From Massilia sp. Se16.2.3 (lineage in GTDB: Bacteria; Pseudomonadota; Gammaproteobacteria; Burkholderiales; Burkholderiaceae_D), in NCBI RefSeq assembly GCF_014171595.1, contig NZ_CP050451.1, positions 2,356,001 through 2,420,000 on the forward strand: DNA of 64,000 nt, in the 5' to 3' direction. Position numbers and translations under genes: made by a program. The notes beneath the pieces are model-generated. The model worked only from the letters and a program-made list of their open reading frames with translations, had not been told where the DNA came from and searched no databases. This document shows positions 26,829-36,146 of the stretch, piece after piece. The stretch's first letter is position 1. Each line of letters opens with the position of its first letter.

Positions 26829-29612
26829 ATGAAACCATTCCCCATTCCTGAGTCCCGTAGCGGGTTGTTGCCAAAAGAGCTGGTTAGCCTGTTTGGTGGA
26901 TTGAGCGAAGCGAATCGTGCCATTCGACTGCGCATGTCAGGTCGCCAGGGCATTGTTGATGACGTTTTGCTAGTGAAGCAGGTCAGCGGACAGGAAACCA
27001 TGTGCGGCGGACTGGAATACCGTTTGTACTGTGTATCGCTGGATCCTGCCTTGCCACTCAAGGACTTCATCGCGGTTCCGGTCGAAGTGCAGTTCGTTAC
27101 CGACCGAGGAGAGATGCGTTCTGTTTGCGGCATTGTCGCGGAAGCGATGGCGGGGCAGGCCGACGGTGGACTTGCGACCTACCAGCTGTTCGTGCGCGAT
27201 GCGTTGGCCCTGATGGAGCAGCGCGTGAATACCAGAGTATTCCGTAACCTGAATGAAGTCGACCTGTCAGCAGCCATGCTTCGCGAATGGAAAAACACGA
27301 ATCCCATCCTGGCAAAAGCTTTCGACATTGATATGTCCGGCGTACGCGACACGTACCCCACGCGTGAATTCACGATGCAGCACAACGAATCGGACGCTGC
27401 ATTCCTGCGCCGGCTCTGGAAGCGGCGGGGTATTTCGTGGTTCATCAGGCCTGGACAGGCCAGCAACGATGGCAGTAGCAGCACACCTGCTCATACGCTC
27501 GTCCTGTTCGATTCGTCGTATTCGCTTGTCCAGAATGCAGCTGGTGCCGTACGTTTCAATAACGACCGGGCTACCCAGGCAGCGGACGCAATCTACAACT
27601 GGAGTGCGCTGCGGACGCTCCGGAGTGGCAGTGCCACGCGGCAGAGCTGGGATTATCGCAGCGGTGGCATGATGTCGGTTCATCTACCCACCGTCATGCA
27701 GCAAGGTGAGGCCGGAACCCAGTTTGCTTTCAGTCTTGATGACTATGTGGTCGATCCGCCGCATGCAGGACACGACGCCGCCGATTATCAGCGCTTGGGC
27801 GAACTGCGCATCAGGCGGCACGAATACGCGTCGAAGTGCTTTCGCGGCGAAGGCGGGGTGCGAGACCTCTGCGTTGGCCAGTGGTTCCGGCTCGATGGAC
27901 ATCCGGAAATCGACATGCATAACGACGACCAGCGTGAATTCGTCCTGACCCAGTTGTGGGTGAGCGCAGAGAATAATCTGCCGAAGACGGTGGACGAGCG
28001 CGTTCAGCGCCTGTTTTCCGTGAATGGCTGGCAGGGAGATGGTATAGCGGCGGAACTTCATGCTGCAAGCGTAGAGCGCGATATGCGTTACACGAATCGC
28101 TTTGCCTGTGTGCGGCGCGGCATTCCAATTGTCCCAGCCTTCGACCCCCGCACTGACCTTCCTCGTGTGACATTACAAACTGCCATTGTCGTCGGCCCAC
28201 CCGGAGAAGAAGTGTATTGCGACGCACTGGGCCGGGTGAAGCTGCGCTTTCCAGGAACCCGCGAACAGGATCACGCATCGGGACCCGGCGCATCGAACAC
28301 CGATACCGACTCTGCATGGATACGCGTAGCCAGTTTCTGGGCCAGCGACAAGTGGGGCAGCATGCATCTGCCACGGGTTGGCAATGAGGTGCTGGTCGAC
28401 TTCCTCGGCGGCGATCCAGATAAACCTGTCGTCGTCGGTAGTCTGTATGGAAAACCTTTGCCGCCGGCATTCAGTCACACAGGCGAACTGCCCGGCAACC
28501 GCTTCCTGGCAGGTATCAAGAGCAAGGAAGTAAAAGGCATACGCTACAACCAGCTCCAGTTCGACGATACCCCGGGCCAGATCAGCACCCAGCTTGCAAG
28601 CGAACATGGCCACAGCCAGCTCAATCTGGGGTGGCTGACACGGCCGCGCCAGAACGGGCAGGGCGGCGCCCGCGGGGAAGGCGCCGAACTACGCTCGGAC
28701 GGCGCAGTGTCGGTGCGCGGAAAATCCGGCGTGTTCATCAGTGCGGAGGCCCAGCGCGGGGCGCAAGGGGCGTTGTTGCAGCGGGAATCCTTGCTTGGAT
28801 TGGCCGAGGTACTGCAAAGCGTTCAGCAGCAGCTATCGGAGCTGGCACAGACTCACCACGCCGATTCGACACCGGCTGCACAATTGGGGGACCTGGTCAA
28901 GCGGCTCAAGGCGTGGGAAAACGGAACGAACGTGAGTCCCGATGCCAGTGAAGGACAGGCTGCGGTCGTTGCCGTTAGCGCACCGGCAGGGGTAGCGATC
29001 GGCAGCCAGGACAATGTTCTGCTCGGCGCCCAAACCCAGATCGACCTTATCAGTGTGGGTACAACCCATGTCAGCGCCGGCAAAACCTTCCTCGTTCGCG
29101 CAGCCGAGAGTATCAGCCTGTTCGCGCACAAGCTTGGCCTGAAACTGATCGCGGCGTCCGGCAAGCTGGAACTGCAGACCCATAAGGACGATATGGAACT
29201 GACGTCCGCCAAGCGCATCGTGCTGAGCGCGGCAGACGAAATCGTGCTGCAAGCGCCGAAGCTGCGCTTCATTGCACAAGGGGCGCAAGTCGATATCGGT
29301 GGCAATGAGATCGTGCAGCAGTGCAGCGGCAATCACACCATCAAGTCTGCCAAGTTTGCCCACCTCACCGGTGGGGGCGGAAATGTGGCCTCCTTAAATC
29401 TCCCAGCCAGCGACATCAAGACCGACGAACGCATCATCTTGTTCGACCAGCAATCGGGCCTGCCTGTCAAGGATCGGGCTTACCGTGCAATTCTTGATGA
29501 TGGCCAGGAAATCACCGGGAAAACCGATGCGGAAGGACGTACAGAACTGATGCATTCCGTAGCGATGGGAGAGGTGCGGATCATTATCGACCCGCATTCC
29601 GACAATGCCTGA
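26829..29612 (+). CDS. Type VI secretion tip protein VgrG with transthyretin-like tail
   Basis: This is a 927-residue spike protein. The N-terminal gp27-like part (about 1-400) has the FLRRLWKRRGISWFI and FEHQ-like blocks. The gp5-like OB domain has the hallmark DALGRVKLRFPG-type sequence (here YCDALGRVKLRFPGTREQD), DSAWIRVASFWASDKWG, PRVGNEVLVDFLGGDPDKP and GSLYGK. Then come a DUF2345 beta-helix (about 620-850) and a final stretch of about 70 residues (DQQSGLPVKDRAYRAILDDG, GKTDAEGRTELM) that looks like a transthyretin-like domain. In other bacteria such a tail docks a Tle lipase, which matches the next gene. No T6SS core genes are in the window, so this is an orphan vgrG island. Confidence 0.93.
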   Translation: MKPFPIPESRSGLLPKELVSLFGGLSEANRAIRLRMSGRQGIVDDVLLVKQVSGQETMCGGLEYRLYCVSLDPALPLKDFIAVPVEVQFVTDRGEMRSVCGIVAEAMAGQADGGLATYQLFVRDALALMEQRVNTRVFRNLNEVDLSAAMLREWKNTNPILAKAFDIDMSGVRDTYPTREFTMQHNESDAAFLRRLWKRRGISWFIRPGQASNDGSSSTPAHTLVLFDSSYSLVQNAAGAVRFNNDRATQAADAIYNWSALRTLRSGSATRQSWDYRSGGMMSVHLPTVMQQGEAGTQFAFSLDDYVVDPPHAGHDAADYQRLGELRIRRHEYASKCFRGEGGVRDLCVGQWFRLDGHPEIDMHNDDQREFVLTQLWVSAENNLPKTVDERVQRLFSVNGWQGDGIAAELHAASVERDMRYTNRFACVRRGIPIVPAFDPRTDLPRVTLQTAIVVGPPGEEVYCDALGRVKLRFPGTREQDHASGPGASNTDTDSAWIRVASFWASDKWGSMHLPRVGNEVLVDFLGGDPDKPVVVGSLYGKPLPPAFSHTGELPGNRFLAGIKSKEVKGIRYNQLQFDDTPGQISTQLASEHGHSQLNLGWLTRPRQNGQGGARGEGAELRSDGAVSVRGKSGVFISAEAQRGAQGALLQRESLLGLAEVLQSVQQQLSELAQTHHADSTPAAQLGDLVKRLKAWENGTNVSPDASEGQAAVVAVSAPAGVAIGSQDNVLLGAQTQIDLISVGTTHVSAGKTFLVRAAESISLFAHKLGLKLIAASGKLELQTHKDDMELTSAKRIVLSAADEIVLQAPKLRFIAQGAQVDIGGNEIVQQCSGNHTIKSAKFAHLTGGGGNVASLNLPASDIKTDERIILFDQQSGLPVKDRAYRAILDDGQEITGKTDAEGRTELMHSVAMGEVRIIIDPHSDNA

Positions 29613-29632
29613 CAACTTCTTAAGCGGACGCC

Positions 29633-31303
29633 ATGGCTGAACCGATCCGACGACTCCCTGATCCCATTGTCAACGCCGACGGCAAACTGGAGGGCAAAAG
29701 CATCCTCACACCGCAGTCTGTGAAAACACGCGGTGCGATTGCGATTCCTTCTAACAAAGTCATTCCAGTGATTCTCGTGCCAGGAATTATGGGGAGTAAT
29801 TTGCGGGCAACAACAAACAAAAAACAAGCCCAAAACACTGAATTGTCGGTCGGGAATCCGGCTTGGCGCCCTCCAAACGGAGTCCGCGAAGGTTTGCGCG
29901 AAGCGAAAATGTGGGATGGGCGTGGCCCGGCCGTTCGTCAACAGATACTCGATGGTGACACACTTGAAGTCGACAATACGGGACTGATTGAGCCATCTGG
30001 TGAGATGGAAGGCATGACCGTCGAACAGCTGCGCAACAGATGGTGGGGAGAAGTTCACTGGTCCAGCTATGGACCATTGCTGTGCGAGCTGCAAAGCAAA
30101 CTGAACAGCACGTTCGAAGCGTCTTTGATTTTGAGAAACCGGCAACCCAACTCGCACTGGGAGTCGATCATGGAATACGACCATGAAAAATGGAATGCTG
30201 CTGACATGTCCAAACTCACCGTAGGGAATCTGGAAAAATTCGCGCAGTACCAATACCCTGTCTATGCCTGTGGCTATAACTGGACGCAGTCAAATGAACT
30301 GTCGGGCATACGCCTGAAAACCCGTGTGCTGGAAATTATCGACCTTTGGATCAAGCGTAAATTCGACTGTAAGCAGGTCATTCTGGTGACGCATTCAATG
30401 GGCGGACTGGTAGCTCGGGCATGCGCCAAGCAAATCCCTGACAGGATTGTTGGGATATCGCACGGCGTCATGCCTGCACTGGGTGCTCCCTTGGCCTACC
30501 GGCGTATGGCATGCGGCACCGAAAAGAGCTCTCCATCGGCGACGATCAAAGGTAACTTCGAAATGGAGAAATTTTCTCAGATTGCCGGTGATACTACCGA
30601 AAAAACGACTCCCACAATGGCCATGGCCTGTGGTGCGCTGGAACTTCTCCCCAATCACCTTTACCCGCAACCGTGGTTGATGGCTTCAGTGAGAAAGAGG
30701 GATGGCAGTATCGAGGACGTTTGCCCGCTTTTCTATCAAAATGTTTACGACCTATATCGTGAGTTCTCAACGTGGTACCGCGTAATCGATCTGGATCTAG
30801 TTGATCCTGCTCGTAAATATGATCCAAAGACCGGCGAAGCGAAACGTGCTGTAATACGCGCGGTCGGCCAGGCCGAAAAGTTTCATACCCAGGTGCTTGA
30901 TAGCTATTATCATCCAAATTCGTATGCCTATTACGGTGCCGACCCGGAGCAGCTTTCGTTCGGCGTATTTCGCTGGATAACAGACGATCAGGGTGCATTG
31001 AACCAGCAAGTACGTTCGCTGCTCATCGTCGGGCAGGGCCGGGGAACCAATTTCAACGGTGGAAAAACCATGATTATGCCCGAGAATTTCGTTGGCGCGG
31101 GAAGCAGCTATTTCTTCATGCCAGGAGCGCAAGACGCCCCGGGCGACGGTACTGTATCGCATCAATCAGGCGACGGACCGCGCGGCAGGGTCAAGCGCGT
31201 GTTCCGCACAACGGGCTTTTCTCATCAGGGTAGCTATAAGGACGAACACATGATAAGTCTTACTTTCAACCTGATAGCTCGAATAGTGCAGGAGGCAAAA
31301 TAA
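29633..31303 (+). CDS. T6SS phospholipase effector, Tle4-like alpha/beta hydrolase
   Basis: This is a 556-residue predicted lipase. VIPVILVPGIMGSNL (about 43-57) is the oxyanion/PGAP1-LCAT-like entry motif, and VTHSMGGLVAR carries nucleophile S255. GDGTVSHQSGDGP near residue 500 probably holds the catalytic Asp. GFSHQGSYKDEHM near 530 should hold the catalytic His. There is no signal peptide, as expected for cargo loaded on VgrG. The gene starts 20 bases after vgrG and ends directly before its presumed immunity gene. Family 4 T6SS lipases (TplE of Pseudomonas aeruginosa) attack membrane phospholipids of rivals. The exact Tle class is inferred from gene order and motif style. Confidence 0.82.
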   Translation: MAEPIRRLPDPIVNADGKLEGKSILTPQSVKTRGAIAIPSNKVIPVILVPGIMGSNLRATTNKKQAQNTELSVGNPAWRPPNGVREGLREAKMWDGRGPAVRQQILDGDTLEVDNTGLIEPSGEMEGMTVEQLRNRWWGEVHWSSYGPLLCELQSKLNSTFEASLILRNRQPNSHWESIMEYDHEKWNAADMSKLTVGNLEKFAQYQYPVYACGYNWTQSNELSGIRLKTRVLEIIDLWIKRKFDCKQVILVTHSMGGLVARACAKQIPDRIVGISHGVMPALGAPLAYRRMACGTEKSSPSATIKGNFEMEKFSQIAGDTTEKTTPTMAMACGALELLPNHLYPQPWLMASVRKRDGSIEDVCPLFYQNVYDLYREFSTWYRVIDLDLVDPARKYDPKTGEAKRAVIRAVGQAEKFHTQVLDSYYHPNSYAYYGADPEQLSFGVFRWITDDQGALNQQVRSLLIVGQGRGTNFNGGKTMIMPENFVGAGSSYFFMPGAQDAPGDGTVSHQSGDGPRGRVKRVFRTTGFSHQGSYKDEHMISLTFNLIARIVQEAK

Positions 31304-32725
31304 TTGAAAAGCTCAAAAAAATACGCGATAACGGCTGCGACTGCAGTCGCCGTCGCGATAGCGGTGATTGATCGAGCTTGTGACCACTTACCTGGGCCGG
31401 AGATTGGAGGAAGAAGCGTGGCGCAAAATATGACACATAAAATGAAGTCAGTATGCGTAGGCAGGTTTATCATCGATTTGCCAGAGGAATCCATTGTGAA
31501 ATTTGCGCCTGCGCGAATAGCTGGGGTAAACATCAATGTGGAACCTGGATATACCGATGCAAAAATGAAGAGCGAGATCGAGCTGCGCGAGCAGGAGCTG
31601 AGCCTGCAAAAGAATGAGTATGACCAGCCAAGTTTGGAAAAAAAGAACAATGTCGATGCCCTGAACTTCAAGGCGGTAATTATGCATTACGCACGAGAAA
31701 AGCCCGTGACTTGGTTTGAGTTAGGGAAGAGGATTTCTGGTGCGGAGGAGGGGATTTCCCTCGAAGCATTCGGCCTATATGACAATCTTTTGTTTTATTA
31801 CAGAGCGGAGCATCTGGCATCGCCGAAGAACGAGAATAATGTACTGAACTTAGTACGAAAAACTGAGGCGCGCAATTCCGATTCGATTCCACCGCAGCCC
31901 GGGTTTTGCATGGAGAATGGTCTGATTCACGACCCCATTTCGCCAGACGATAATGAATCGATCGCGATGTTCGCGTCCTTGAAGGGCCACCCCGACATTG
32001 CAATAAGACTCCACATGTTAGTCAATGACGACCGGGTCGAGGAATCGTTGCTGGCGCGTGACGCGAGAAGCCGTATCAAGAGACTATATCCGAACCGAAT
32101 CAAGAACTTGCGGCGGCAACACCGTGCTCTCAATGGCATCGAAGGTGATGAAACGGCCAACAAGTACAAGGAGGACAATGGGACGAGTGCGCACGCGCTC
32201 ATGTGGTTTTCACCGGGAAAAGCGCGGGATGTACTGGCACCTCAGTTGTCGCTGGAGCTTGAAACAGGCATAGGCCGGCCGGGTGAACCAGTCAATTCCA
32301 GTCTCTCAGACGAGGCAGTGCTTGAACTGTGGGACAACATTACGAAAAGCATCCGGCTGCGGCCAACGTCAGCTACGGGCCAGGCCGGCACTGTGACCGT
32401 AAAACATCAGGTAGCGCTGGGAGAACTTGCTGCGACGGGCCGTCGTTGTCCGCAAACAGGATATTGGCAATGCGATGCATCCGGCCAGATCGAGGACGAC
32501 CAGCGCCAATTCCTCAACCAAGGTGACCTGATGCCCAAGGCCATCGTGCGCGGCACGCCGAATCTGTGGCAGAAGCTCAGCGGCGATTTGCCTCTGCATC
32601 GCGTTTCGACGGTCTGGAAGCTGGTCGCCTACGATGCGGCTGCAGTCGGGAAGTCGGCGACCGATGGCAGTGGGCTGCCCCGCCAGGCGCCAACGGCATC
32701 GGATTCCGACGATGCAGCCACCTGA
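31304..32725 (+). CDS. Tli4-like T6SS immunity protein with Cys/Trp C-terminal domain
   Basis: This is a 473-residue protein that should neutralise the lipase encoded upstream. The TTG start at 31304 touches the effector stop and has a perfect GGAGG eight bases before it. The N-terminus (AITAATAVAVAIAVI) is a signal or anchor helix, placing it in the periplasm. VCVGRFIIDLPEESIVKF near residue 49 is the recurring start of Tli4-family proteins. The last 100 residues form a separate module: ALGELAATGRRCPQTGYWQC, then QRQFLNQGDLMPKAIV and LWQKL, before a low-complexity tail. GC content is low (about half) in the first two thirds and rises in this last module. Confidence 0.75.
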   Translation: MKSSKKYAITAATAVAVAIAVIDRACDHLPGPEIGGRSVAQNMTHKMKSVCVGRFIIDLPEESIVKFAPARIAGVNINVEPGYTDAKMKSEIELREQELSLQKNEYDQPSLEKKNNVDALNFKAVIMHYAREKPVTWFELGKRISGAEEGISLEAFGLYDNLLFYYRAEHLASPKNENNVLNLVRKTEARNSDSIPPQPGFCMENGLIHDPISPDDNESIAMFASLKGHPDIAIRLHMLVNDDRVEESLLARDARSRIKRLYPNRIKNLRRQHRALNGIEGDETANKYKEDNGTSAHALMWFSPGKARDVLAPQLSLELETGIGRPGEPVNSSLSDEAVLELWDNITKSIRLRPTSATGQAGTVTVKHQVALGELAATGRRCPQTGYWQCDASGQIEDDQRQFLNQGDLMPKAIVRGTPNLWQKLSGDLPLHRVSTVWKLVAYDAAAVGKSATDGSGLPRQAPTASDSDDAAT

Positions 32726-32802
32726 GCAAAGCTGACACGCTCGTGCCCGTGACGCTAGCGCGGCCACGGCCCGACTACTTAGAGCAAGGGATCAAACTCA
32801 CC

Positions 32803-33069
32803 ATGCCCAATGTTATCCGCCTTGGCGACACGACCAGCCATGGAGGCAAGGTCGTCAAGGTCGCAGCCAGGCACTATACGATCGGCGGCATCCCTGTTGC
32901 TTGCGTAGGCGACGTATGTACATGTCCAATGAAAGGACATGACGGGTGCACAATTGCTGAAGGAAATCCCACCCACCTCGTCGAGGGCGTCCAAGTGGCT
33001 TACGATGGGCACAAGACAAGTTGCGGAGCATCTCTCATAGCCAGCCAAACCGTCTTCACGGCTGGGTAA
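32803..33069 (+). CDS. PAAR-domain T6SS spike tip protein
   Basis: This is an 88-residue PAAR protein that would cap the VgrG trimer. The family pattern is clear: MPNVIRLGDTTSHGGKVV, IGGIPVACVGDVCTCPMKGHDGCTI (His/Cys zinc site), EGNPTHLVEGVQVAYDGHKTSCGASLI. The ATG at 32803 is preceded by AAGGGA; an earlier open start has no family support. It is the last gene of the vgrG-tle-tli-PAAR set. Confidence 0.9.
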   Translation: MPNVIRLGDTTSHGGKVVKVAARHYTIGGIPVACVGDVCTCPMKGHDGCTIAEGNPTHLVEGVQVAYDGHKTSCGASLIASQTVFTAG

Positions 33070-33211
33070 GAATTTGCGCGAAGCGACAGTCCAGGTCCTG
33101 TTACGCGGTTGTGTAGGCAGTGCGGGCCTGCACTCAGGCTTTGGATGTTGATGAAATCGCAGCTATTTCAACTTGACCCTGCATTCATAAAAAGCGGACG
33201 ACGGGTGCCCC

Positions 33212-34469
33212 TTACCGCCCGCGGCAGACAAACCCGTATTCCGTCACGCTGCACCCCTGCTTGATACACTGCGCCGCGTGATAGCCATGTTCCCGGCACG
33301 CCTTCAGCGTTGCCGTCATCGAGGTATCGGGCGCCGTCGGTTTTTCCGCGCGAACCGCGGATGCACGTGCGACCTGACGGACGGGACGGGCCGGCTCCTT
33401 TTTCGTCACAGGCTTGCTGGCGCTGGCAGACTGCTTGCGCACGGTCCGGCTCGGCGGCTTCGATACAGGCGCGGAGGGCGCGCGTTCCACGACGGGCTCG
33501 GGCGCGGGCGAGGCTTGCGGCCTCCCTTCAGCCGCTTCGGATGCCGGGCGTTCCACCGCCTCGGCAGCGGCAGGCGGATCCGCTTCCAGCATGACGAGGG
33601 GCGGTACCCCGGATACAGGACGGGTCTCGGTCTCCGCAGGCGGCACAGGCGCGTCGCCGGCAGCAGCTGGCTTGACCGGCTTCGCTTGACTCGCGCCTTG
33701 CGTGCCGGCTTGAACCGCCGGTCGCTCTGCTTTTGCTGCGGTGGCGACAAGCGCGAGCGCGCCCGCATCGTGTTGCTCCGGTATAGCCAGCGACCACCCG
33801 GGCAATGGCTGCCACGGCGAGCACGCATGCGCCCCACAGCACGTAGCGCGGCTTGAACCACGCGGGCCCGCTTCGGGGGCGCGTGAACGGTTCAGTAGCC
33901 TGTGGCGCCGGCGGTGGCGGGGTGAAGTCGAACAGGGGGTCTTGCGGCGCGGCCGCCTGCTGCGTCGGGGGAGGAGCCAGCGCCGGCTCGAACAATGAAT
34001 CCTGCGGCGCGGCCGCCTGCTGCGTCGCATACTGCGCAAGCGTTGGCCCGGCTGGGGCAGTCCTCGGCTGCTGAAGGGGTTCCTCCGGGGAAGTGGACAG
34101 GTCGTGCTCAGGCGCGAGAAGCGGGAGGTGCGCGGCCGGCACCGTGGGCTCGACGGGCGCAGCGACAGGCGCGGGGGGCAAACCAGGTTGCACGTACTGC
34201 GCCTCGAGGGCAGCAATTTCCTCGAAGACGCTTTCCAAGGCCAGAGGATCCGGCTGAGAATCTGGTAGTTCCGCCACGGCAATGGGCGGGTCGGCTGCGG
34301 CGCGCTCCCGCCATACGCCATGCGTAGAACGGGGCTCGGCGGACGCCGCTTTCCTCGGCAGCGGCACCTTCGCCACCTCTGCCTTCCGTTTCGCATTGCC
34401 CGCTGTGTTCGTCGGCGGGAGGGGGAGTGCTGCGCTTTGGCCTATGTCTTCAAGCAATTGCGTTTTCAT
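33212..34469 (-). CDS. Membrane protein with Pro/Ala-rich arms and Cys-containing tail, frameshifted as sequenced
   Basis: Repaired length is about 418 residues; function unknown. The N-terminal 200 residues are low-complexity Pro/Ala/Gln, with a duplicated unit (ATQQAAAPQDSLFEPALAPPP and TQQAAAPQDPLFDF). A single membrane helix follows (YVLWGACVLAVAAIARW). After a second Pro/Ala/Lys-rich arm comes a compact tail, ATLKACREHGYHAAQCIKQG then CSVTEYGFVCRGR, with four cysteines. The frame breaks near 33795, where one extra base sits in CCCGGG. A type II topology would place the Cys tail in the periplasm. It lies back-to-back with the T6SS island but composition is again high-GC. Confidence 0.6.
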
Positions 34470-34647
34470 GATGTGCTACGACTTCCAATTGCGGTGGAAG
34501 GTAGAGCTTAGCGCCTTTTCAATATTGGGTTAGCGCGGTTTGTAAGCAGTTGTGAGCAGGCATGGCGGACCTGCCCTCAAAGACGGGCCCGGCGGCGGCT
34601 GTCGGGCACCCGCCGGACTCGTCGCCACGCAGCGCGCTTCAGTTACT

Positions 34648-35978
34648 TTACTCCACCAGTAAGCGCCCGCTGCGCTCGACCGCCACCACTTCCGCCCGCC
34701 CGCTCTCCTTGCGCACCGGGTTGACCCTGGCGCTGCCCGGTCCGCGCACGTTGACGTCGCTCTGGCGCACCGTCAGGCGGCGCGCTTCCAGGCTGCCCGA
34801 GCCGCTCAGGTCGGCGCTGATGCGCTCGACCTGGCCTTCCGAGCGAACCTTGCCGGGGCCGCTCATCTTCAGCGCGACGCGCTTGCCTTCGACGGCAGCC
34901 GACAGGTCGCCCGAGCCGTGCAGCGAGGCTTCCGGGGTGTCCTGCACCTTGTCAAGCGTGACGTCACCGGGACCGCTGCTGTCGATGAAGGCATTGCGCA
35001 CCGTCAGGTGGTCGGCTTCCAGTTCGCCCGAGCCGTCGAGGTCGGCGCGCAGCTCGTCGACTTTGCCGCTCAGCTTGGCGTTGCCGGGGCCGCCCATGCG
35101 CAGGGTGGCGCGCGCCGCCGCCAGGCCGCGTGCTTCCAGGTCGCCGGAGCCGTTCACGTCCGCTTCGAACGCAGTAATGTTGCCGCTCACGCAGGCGTTG
35201 CCGGGACCCTGCTGGCGGCTCGTGACTTTTTCCACCTGCAGGCTGCAACCGTCGAAGTCGCCGGAGCCGGTGAGCTCGACCCGCAGTTCGCGCGCGCTGC
35301 CGCGCAGGTGCACGCCGCCGGGGCCGCTGACCGGGCGACGGCGCGCACTACGCGCACGTCGTCCGCTTCGAGGTCGCCCGAGCCGCTCACACGCGCATTC
35401 AGGTCGTTGCCGACACTGCCCAGGCGCACGTCGCCGGGGCCGGACATGGTCAGCGCCACATTGGCCGCCTGCACGCCGCGCAGGTCGAGCTCGCCACTGC
35501 CGCTGCCGTTCACTTCCAGCACGCGCACGGCGCCCCGGGCGCGCACATCGCCAGGACCTTGCGCGGCGAGGACGAAGCGCTCGCCCTTGATTGCGTCGAC
35601 TTCGACGTCGCCGCTGCCGTTGTTGACCAGTTTCTTGAGCCCCGATGCGGCAATGCGCACGACGACTTCCGGCCGGTTGTCCTTGCCGAAGTGGATACCC
35701 CAGCGCGAACGCTGGCGCACGACCAGGGTGCCGCCGCGGACTTCGCTTTCGATCTCGGCCAGTTGCTTGGCGTCCCCAAGCAGGTCCAGGCGCGGCGCGC
35801 CTTCGCTGACGACGACGCGGAAGGGGCCGGAGACTTCGATGGCGTCGAAGGCGGCAACCGGGCGTTGTTGGGTAGTGACGGCAGGGCGCCGTTCCTCGGC
35901 GGTGACGCTGTGCATGCCGGCAAATCCGGCGCAGAGCAGGAAGGCGGCGACGGCGATGTGCTTGTGTTGGGTAGTCAC
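34648..35978 (-). CDS. GIN/DUF2807 beta-solenoid protein with alternating GSG/GPG repeats, frameshifted as sequenced
   Basis: Repaired length is about 443 residues. The GTG at 35978 follows GAGGAC and gives a signal peptide (HIAVAAFLLCAGFAGMHSVTA). The head (FDAIEVSGPFRVVVSEG) is the DUF2807 start. The rest is a long solenoid in which GSGx and GPGx turns alternate strictly, 16 turns in all, mostly 19 and 20 residues apart. One base is missing near 35333; repairing it restores both frame and period. DUF2807 proteins are exported and may be adhesive or envelope scaffolds; no function is proven. Confidence 0.75.
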
Positions 35979-36146
35979 GGGGTGTCCTCGTTGTTTTTGT
36001 GGTGTCGGTAGCGTCGACATTAAGGGAAACATGGCCGCTACGCGCAGCCCAACCGATAGACGTGCAAAATAGCGGTATCAACCGTCGAAGAGGGCGATGA
36101 ACGGCGCGGGTTCTCCGCCCATGCCCCGGTGCACGAAGGAGCTGCC

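Noticed and set aside
34648..35978. Regular repeats in the GIN gene as a CRISPR or DNA tandem array
   Set aside because: The periodicity is at protein level (39 residues) and the DNA units are diverged; no spacer structure.
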